DNA from: Chloroflexota bacterium
GTDB taxonomy: Bacteria > Chloroflexota > Anaerolineae > B4-G1
NCBI GenBank assembly: GCA_003648085.1
Contig: QMOC01000097.1
Coordinates: 1-7,938 of the forward strand
Length of the DNA: 7,938 nt
Direction of reading: 5' to 3'
Shown here: positions 5,880-7,938 of the stretch, one piece after another
Layout: every line of letters starts with the position of its first letter
Position numbering within the stretch: position 1 is the first letter of the stretch
Position numbers and translations under genes: made by a program
The notes under the pieces: generated by a model
The model's database searches: none
Told to the model about the DNA's origin: nothing
What the model saw: only the letters and a program-made list of their open reading frames with translations

Positions 5880-6953
5880 TTACTCCGGCTTGGCCGGCGG
5901 TACGCCTGTCTCTAACGTCCCGTCCTTGAGGGCCTGGTCAATCTCCTCAATCTTGGCCTTGACCTCGGCTGGGATCTTGTCCTCGAATTCGTGATAGGGA
6001 GCCAGCCCCACCGCACCCACATAGTTGCCACCCCCTGGGAAGTTGCCTTCCTTGGCCATCTTGATCAGTTCAAAGGTGCCGGGGGTGAGCAATTTCATCG
6101 CACTGGTCAGCAACACTTTCTGCGCCTCAGGCACGGTATAGTACTGATCGTCGTCCACGCCGATGGCCATCACACCTCTTTCGGCGCAGCCAAGCAGGGC
6201 CCCGTTACCGGTCTTGCCGCCTGCGCCGAAGATGACGTCCACGCCCTTATCAATCATCGAGAGGGCGGTGGTCTTGCCCCACTCCGGGTCGGTGAAGGTC
6301 TTGTCGAAGCCCACGTCATTGTGGTAAACGGTCGTCACCTCGATGTCGGGATTGATGTAATGGGCTCCGGCGCGGTAGCCCTCACCGAAGCGCCACACCG
6401 GCGGCACGGCATCGGTGCCCAACACAGCACCGACCTTGCCGCTCTCGCTCATCAGTGCTGCCAGCGCACCAGCCAGAAAACCAGACTGATCCTCAGGGAA
6501 GATCAGGCCGACCACATTTGGCACTTCAGAGCCGGGAGCCTGGAACTGGTCCACACCGATGAACTTGACGTCGGGATACTGCCGACCAGCCTCCTGAGTC
6601 GCCTCACCCAGCGCGAAGCCCACGGTCACGATCACGTCGAAGCCGGCGTCGGCGAATTGGGCGATGTTCTTGGCGTAGTCCTTCGAGTCGGTCGTCTCGA
6701 TGTACTGGACAAGGGCTCCCAGTTCCGCTTCGGCCTTTTTCACGCCTTCCCACGTGGACTGGTTGAACGACTTGTCGTCAATCTTGCCCACATCGGTCAC
6801 CAGGCCCACGCAGAAGACCTCGGGCTTAGGGCAATCCTCCACGCTGAGTTCGGCCGGGGCCTCCGTGGGTGCCTCGGTCGGCTTGGGGCCGCAGGCTGCC
6901 AGCAATGTCACAACTGTCAGCAGACTTATGCTTGCCAATAGAAACTTACGCAT
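5880..6953 (-). CDS. bmpA: BMP-family nucleoside-binding lipoprotein
   Basis: A 357-residue extracytoplasmic solute-binding lipoprotein of the BMP/PnrA-like family (Med/BmpA), the substrate receptor of the importer encoded after it. It has a basic start MRK, hydrophobic signal peptide 4-20 and lipobox LAAC with acylated C21. A flexible Thr/Glu/Pro/Ala linker follows (about 24-36). The mature fold starts with VGLVTDVGKIDDKSFNQ; DDKSFNQ (59-65) is a family hallmark. Also typical are FIGVDQ (121-126), DPEWGKTTALSMIDKGVDVI (222-241), FGAGGKTGNG (242-251) and AIGVDDDQ (263-270). Two extra cysteines near the N-terminus of the mature domain (C41, C48) could form a disulfide. The ATG at 6953 is chosen over that at 6971 because GAGGAGGAGG lies 6 bases upstream and the signal peptide then has normal length. 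Known homologues bind purine nucleosides (Treponema PnrA) or a wide nucleoside range (Streptococcus BmpA). The ligand is not decided by sequence alone. Confidence 0.95.
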   Translation of the reverse strand: MRKFLLASISLLTVVTLLAACGPKPTEAPTEAPAELSVEDCPKPEVFCVGLVTDVGKIDDKSFNQSTWEGVKKAEAELGALVQYIETTDSKDYAKNIAQFADAGFDVIVTVGFALGEATQEAGRQYPDVKFIGVDQFQAPGSEVPNVVGLIFPEDQSGFLAGALAALMSESGKVGAVLGTDAVPPVWRFGEGYRAGAHYINPDIEVTTVYHNDVGFDKTFTDPEWGKTTALSMIDKGVDVIFGAGGKTGNGALLGCAERGVMAIGVDDDQYYTVPEAQKVLLTSAMKLLTPGTFELIKMAKEGNFPGGGNYVGAVGLAPYHEFEDKIPAEVKAKIEEIDQALKDGTLETGVPPAKPE

Positions 6954-6990
6954 TTCGGTCCTCCTCCTCATGTAAAATTTGATTTGTCAT
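6946..6990 (-). other. Possible 14-codon upstream ORF overlapping bmpA start
   Basis: ATG at 6990 opens the frame MTNQILHEEEDRNA, ending in a TAA (6948-6946) that begins two bases after the bmpA ATG, in another frame. Its own ribosome site is poor (GGTGA directly before ATG). Its GAG GAG GAG codons contain the bmpA Shine-Dalgarno sequence. It could couple translation or be accidental. Confidence 0.2.
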
Positions 6991-7025
6991 TCACCAGGGA
7001 TACGTTAAAAGCAACTGCTATGTAC

Positions 7026-7035
7026 TCACCTCCTT
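7026..7035 (-). promoter_or_regulatory. Orphan perfect Shine-Dalgarno AAGGAGGTGA in bmpA leader
   Basis: The minus strand carries AAGGAGGTGA, a near-complete match to the anti-Shine-Dalgarno end of 16S rRNA, about 73 bases before the bmpA ATG. No ATG follows at a usable distance: ATA comes 4 bases later, and GTG overlaps the motif itself. A TTG 12 bases on would give only a 7-codon peptide. It may be a ribosome standby site, a lost leader peptide or chance. Confidence 0.35.
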
Positions 7036-7049
7036 CCGCTCAGGCGGGA

Positions 7050-7099
7050 AACCGGTCACCCACCAGGTATGGTAAGCATATTATAACTGAACCGGTAAC
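7050..7099. repeat. Direct repeat AACCGGTNAC, two copies 40 bp apart
   Basis: AACCGGTCAC (7050-7059) and AACCGGTAAC (7090-7099) match at 9 of 10 bases with starts exactly 40 bp apart, near four helix turns. The upstream copy sits inside the bmpA promoter spacer and the other lies about 15-25 bp past the predicted start. The palindromic core ACCGGT fits a repressor operator pair. No regulator gene is visible in the window to match it. Confidence 0.4.
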
Positions 7100-7107
7100 A
7101 AAGGCAA
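7080..7107 (-). promoter_or_regulatory. bmpA promoter TTGCCT-16-TATAAT
   Basis: On the minus strand a perfect -10 TATAAT (7085-7080) is preceded by TTGCCT (7107-7102) with a 16-base spacer. The predicted start near 7073 gives an untranslated leader of about 120 bases before bmpA. It would drive bmpA and, by read-through, nupB-nupC-nupA. Confidence 0.65.
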
Positions 7108-7118
7108 GCGGCCTTGAC

Positions 7119-7130
7119 GCTCTCGAGAGC
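7119..7130. promoter_or_regulatory. 12-bp perfect palindrome upstream of bmpA promoter
   Basis: GCTCTCGAGAGC is identical to its own reverse complement. It lies 11 bp upstream of the -35 element, a usual place for an activator or repressor site. It lacks a loop and a T-tract, so it is a poor terminator for the gene ending at 7159. Confidence 0.4.
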
Positions 7131-7158
7131 ATTTGGAGACCCCTCGCTCGACCCCTGG

Positions 7159-7482
7159 TCAGCGCGTCTCCGATCGTTTGCGTCGCTTCCGCTGTAGTTC
7201 CGGCCACTCCAGTTTCCGGCCCTTGCGGGGTTTGGCCCTGACCAGGTGCTTCACCGCCTGCGCCAGTTCCTCCACGTCGTAGCCTTCTATCTGTGTCTTC
7301 AGTTTATCCAACGCGGCGCGTGTCTCCTCGTCAAGGCCTCCCGCAGCCTCGGCGTCCACGCTGACCAGCGCCAGCAGCAACGCCCGCTCGTCGTCGGTCA
7401 AGCCCTCTCCCTCGGCCTCCAGCAGCCGATGAGCCTCGCCGGTGCGAAAGACTTGTTCTTCCCCCTGCTCATCCTTCAACAT
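7159..7482 (-). CDS. Hypothetical protein, acidic N-terminus and basic tail
   Basis: A 107-residue protein that I do not recognise. The first 60 residues are acidic and helix-prone (EGEGLTDDERALLLALVSVD, then AEAAGGLDEETRAALDKL). Residues 61-81 continue as a helix (LKTQIEGYDVEELAQAVKHL) and the last 25 are strongly basic (AKPRKGRKLEWPELQRKRRK, then RSETR). There is no signal peptide or membrane segment. The basic tail could bind nucleic acid. The ATG at 7482 follows GGGGAGGG by about 7 bases, a good ribosome site. It lies 54 bp after the preceding gene on the same strand and may share its transcript. Confidence 0.65.
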   Translation of the reverse strand: MLKDEQGEEQVFRTGEAHRLLEAEGEGLTDDERALLLALVSVDAEAAGGLDEETRAALDKLKTQIEGYDVEELAQAVKHLVRAKPRKGRKLEWPELQRKRRKRSETR

Positions 7483-7536
7483 CTCAGGCCCTCCCCAGGC
7501 GAATCACAACGTAGCATTTTGGCGTATCATGTCCCA

Positions 7537-7938
7537 TCATTCGTGCACGCAGAAGATGACGCCAACTGTCGGTCTATGGCGTGTCCCCTCTTGGTCCGTG
7601 AACTCGACGCGCATCAGGTGCGGCTCATCAAGGAAGGCGTGGATGGCCCGTTCCAGCCGCTCGAAATCGCGCCGCAGTTCCCACGTCCGGTCGGGCTCAA
7701 TCGCGTCGTGCAGGACGATGAAGAGCCGATTGGCCCCGTGGAACCGCCCCTGCTTCGACTGGTGGACATACAGCCAGCGTGCCAGATCCTCTGGATAGGC
7801 GCGGGCATAGGCCAGGTCGTGCGGATACCGGCGCGGGAAGTCAGTCAATTTGAGGTCGAACCCCTCCCCATCCAGGTAGAAGTCCACGGTGTGGTGGAAG
7901 GGATCGGGTTCAGGGTGGGTGCGAGGGTGGGCCAGCAC
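7537..7938 (-). CDS. Hypothetical protein, 5' end outside window
   Basis: The frame runs to the window edge, where a GTG (7938-7936) could be a start or an internal Val, so at least 133 residues are the C-terminal part or whole of an unrecognised protein. It is rich in His, Arg, Asp and aromatic residues. It has a beta-type stretch TVDFYLDGEGFDLKL, then LARWLYVHQSKQGRFHGANR, a hydrophobic strand LFIVLHDA, a charged helix WELRRDFERLERAIHAFLD and a final strand pair ending VGVIFCVHE. The mix looks like a compact soluble alpha/beta protein. I found no clear catalytic motif, no Cys pairs and no membrane segment. Its pairing with the 107-residue gene is the only context. Confidence 0.65.
   Translation of the reverse strand: MLAHPRTHPEPDPFHHTVDFYLDGEGFDLKLTDFPRRYPHDLAYARAYPEDLARWLYVHQSKQGRFHGANRLFIVLHDAIEPDRTWELRRDFERLERAIHAFLDEPHLMRVEFTDQEGTRHRPTVGVIFCVHE

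Noticed and set aside
5991..6941. Plus-strand frame of 316 codons opposite bmpA
   Set aside because: It is a His/Gly/Leu-rich shadow of the conserved bmpA frame with no motif of its own.
6954..7073. Purine-type riboswitch in the bmpA leader
   Set aside because: A purine riboswitch would suit a nucleoside importer, but I cannot find the three-way junction with its conserved loop and core bases. Only a short bulged stem around CCGC/GCGG is visible.

Overview
The window looks like a chromosomal piece of a GC-rich bacterium, most likely a member of the Chloroflexota (Anaerolineae-like). This is an inference from two things: the Thr/Glu/Ala/Pro-rich linker after the lipoprotein cysteine (PTEAPTEAPAE), a style common in solute-binding lipoproteins of that phylum, and the overall protein style. 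No rRNA or phylogenetic marker is present to confirm it. Every feature I can support as expressed lies on the minus strand, so transcription runs from high to low coordinates.

Right part (7938 down to 7159): the C-terminal part of an unrecognised protein cut by the window edge, then a 107-residue unrecognised protein with an acidic N-terminal half and a very basic tail. Then comes a regulatory stretch of about 205 bp (7158-6954). It holds a 12-bp perfect palindrome, a sigma70-like promoter, two copies of an ACCGGT-centred repeat exactly 40 bp apart, an unused perfect Shine-Dalgarno sequence and a possible 14-codon upstream ORF overlapping the next gene.

Centre (6953 down to 1793): a complete BMP-type (PnrA/BmpA family) ABC importer of the general nucleoside uptake class. 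It comprises a lipoprotein binding protein (bmpA), two BPD_transp_2 permeases (nupB, nupC) and a double-domain ATPase (nupA). The lipoprotein would capture the nucleoside outside the membrane, the two permeases form the channel, and the ATPase drives import. The bmpA and nupB genes are separated by a 300-bp gap with a 16-bp perfect hairpin 18 bp after bmpA, suited to giving more lipoprotein than channel. By contrast nupB, nupC and nupA are tightly coupled, with gaps of 9 and 3 bp. The ATPase comes last, unlike the Bacillus subtilis order.

Left part (1792 down to 1): an intact tRNA-Lys(CTT) with its own promoter, followed on the same strand by two tRNA relics: a lone T-arm/acceptor fragment and a tRNA-Phe(GAA)-like sequence missing a loop base and a normal 5' half. 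Next is a 192-residue protein with two excisionase/MerR-like helix-turn-helix units. Then comes a near-consensus promoter firing straight into a terminator-like hairpin, a 75-residue zinc-ribbon protein, a 13-bp perfect hairpin and a doubtful 36-codon ORF. tRNA 3' ends next to a small Xis-like protein and a phage-like zinc ribbon suggest an old integration site. No integrase is visible, so this remains an inference.
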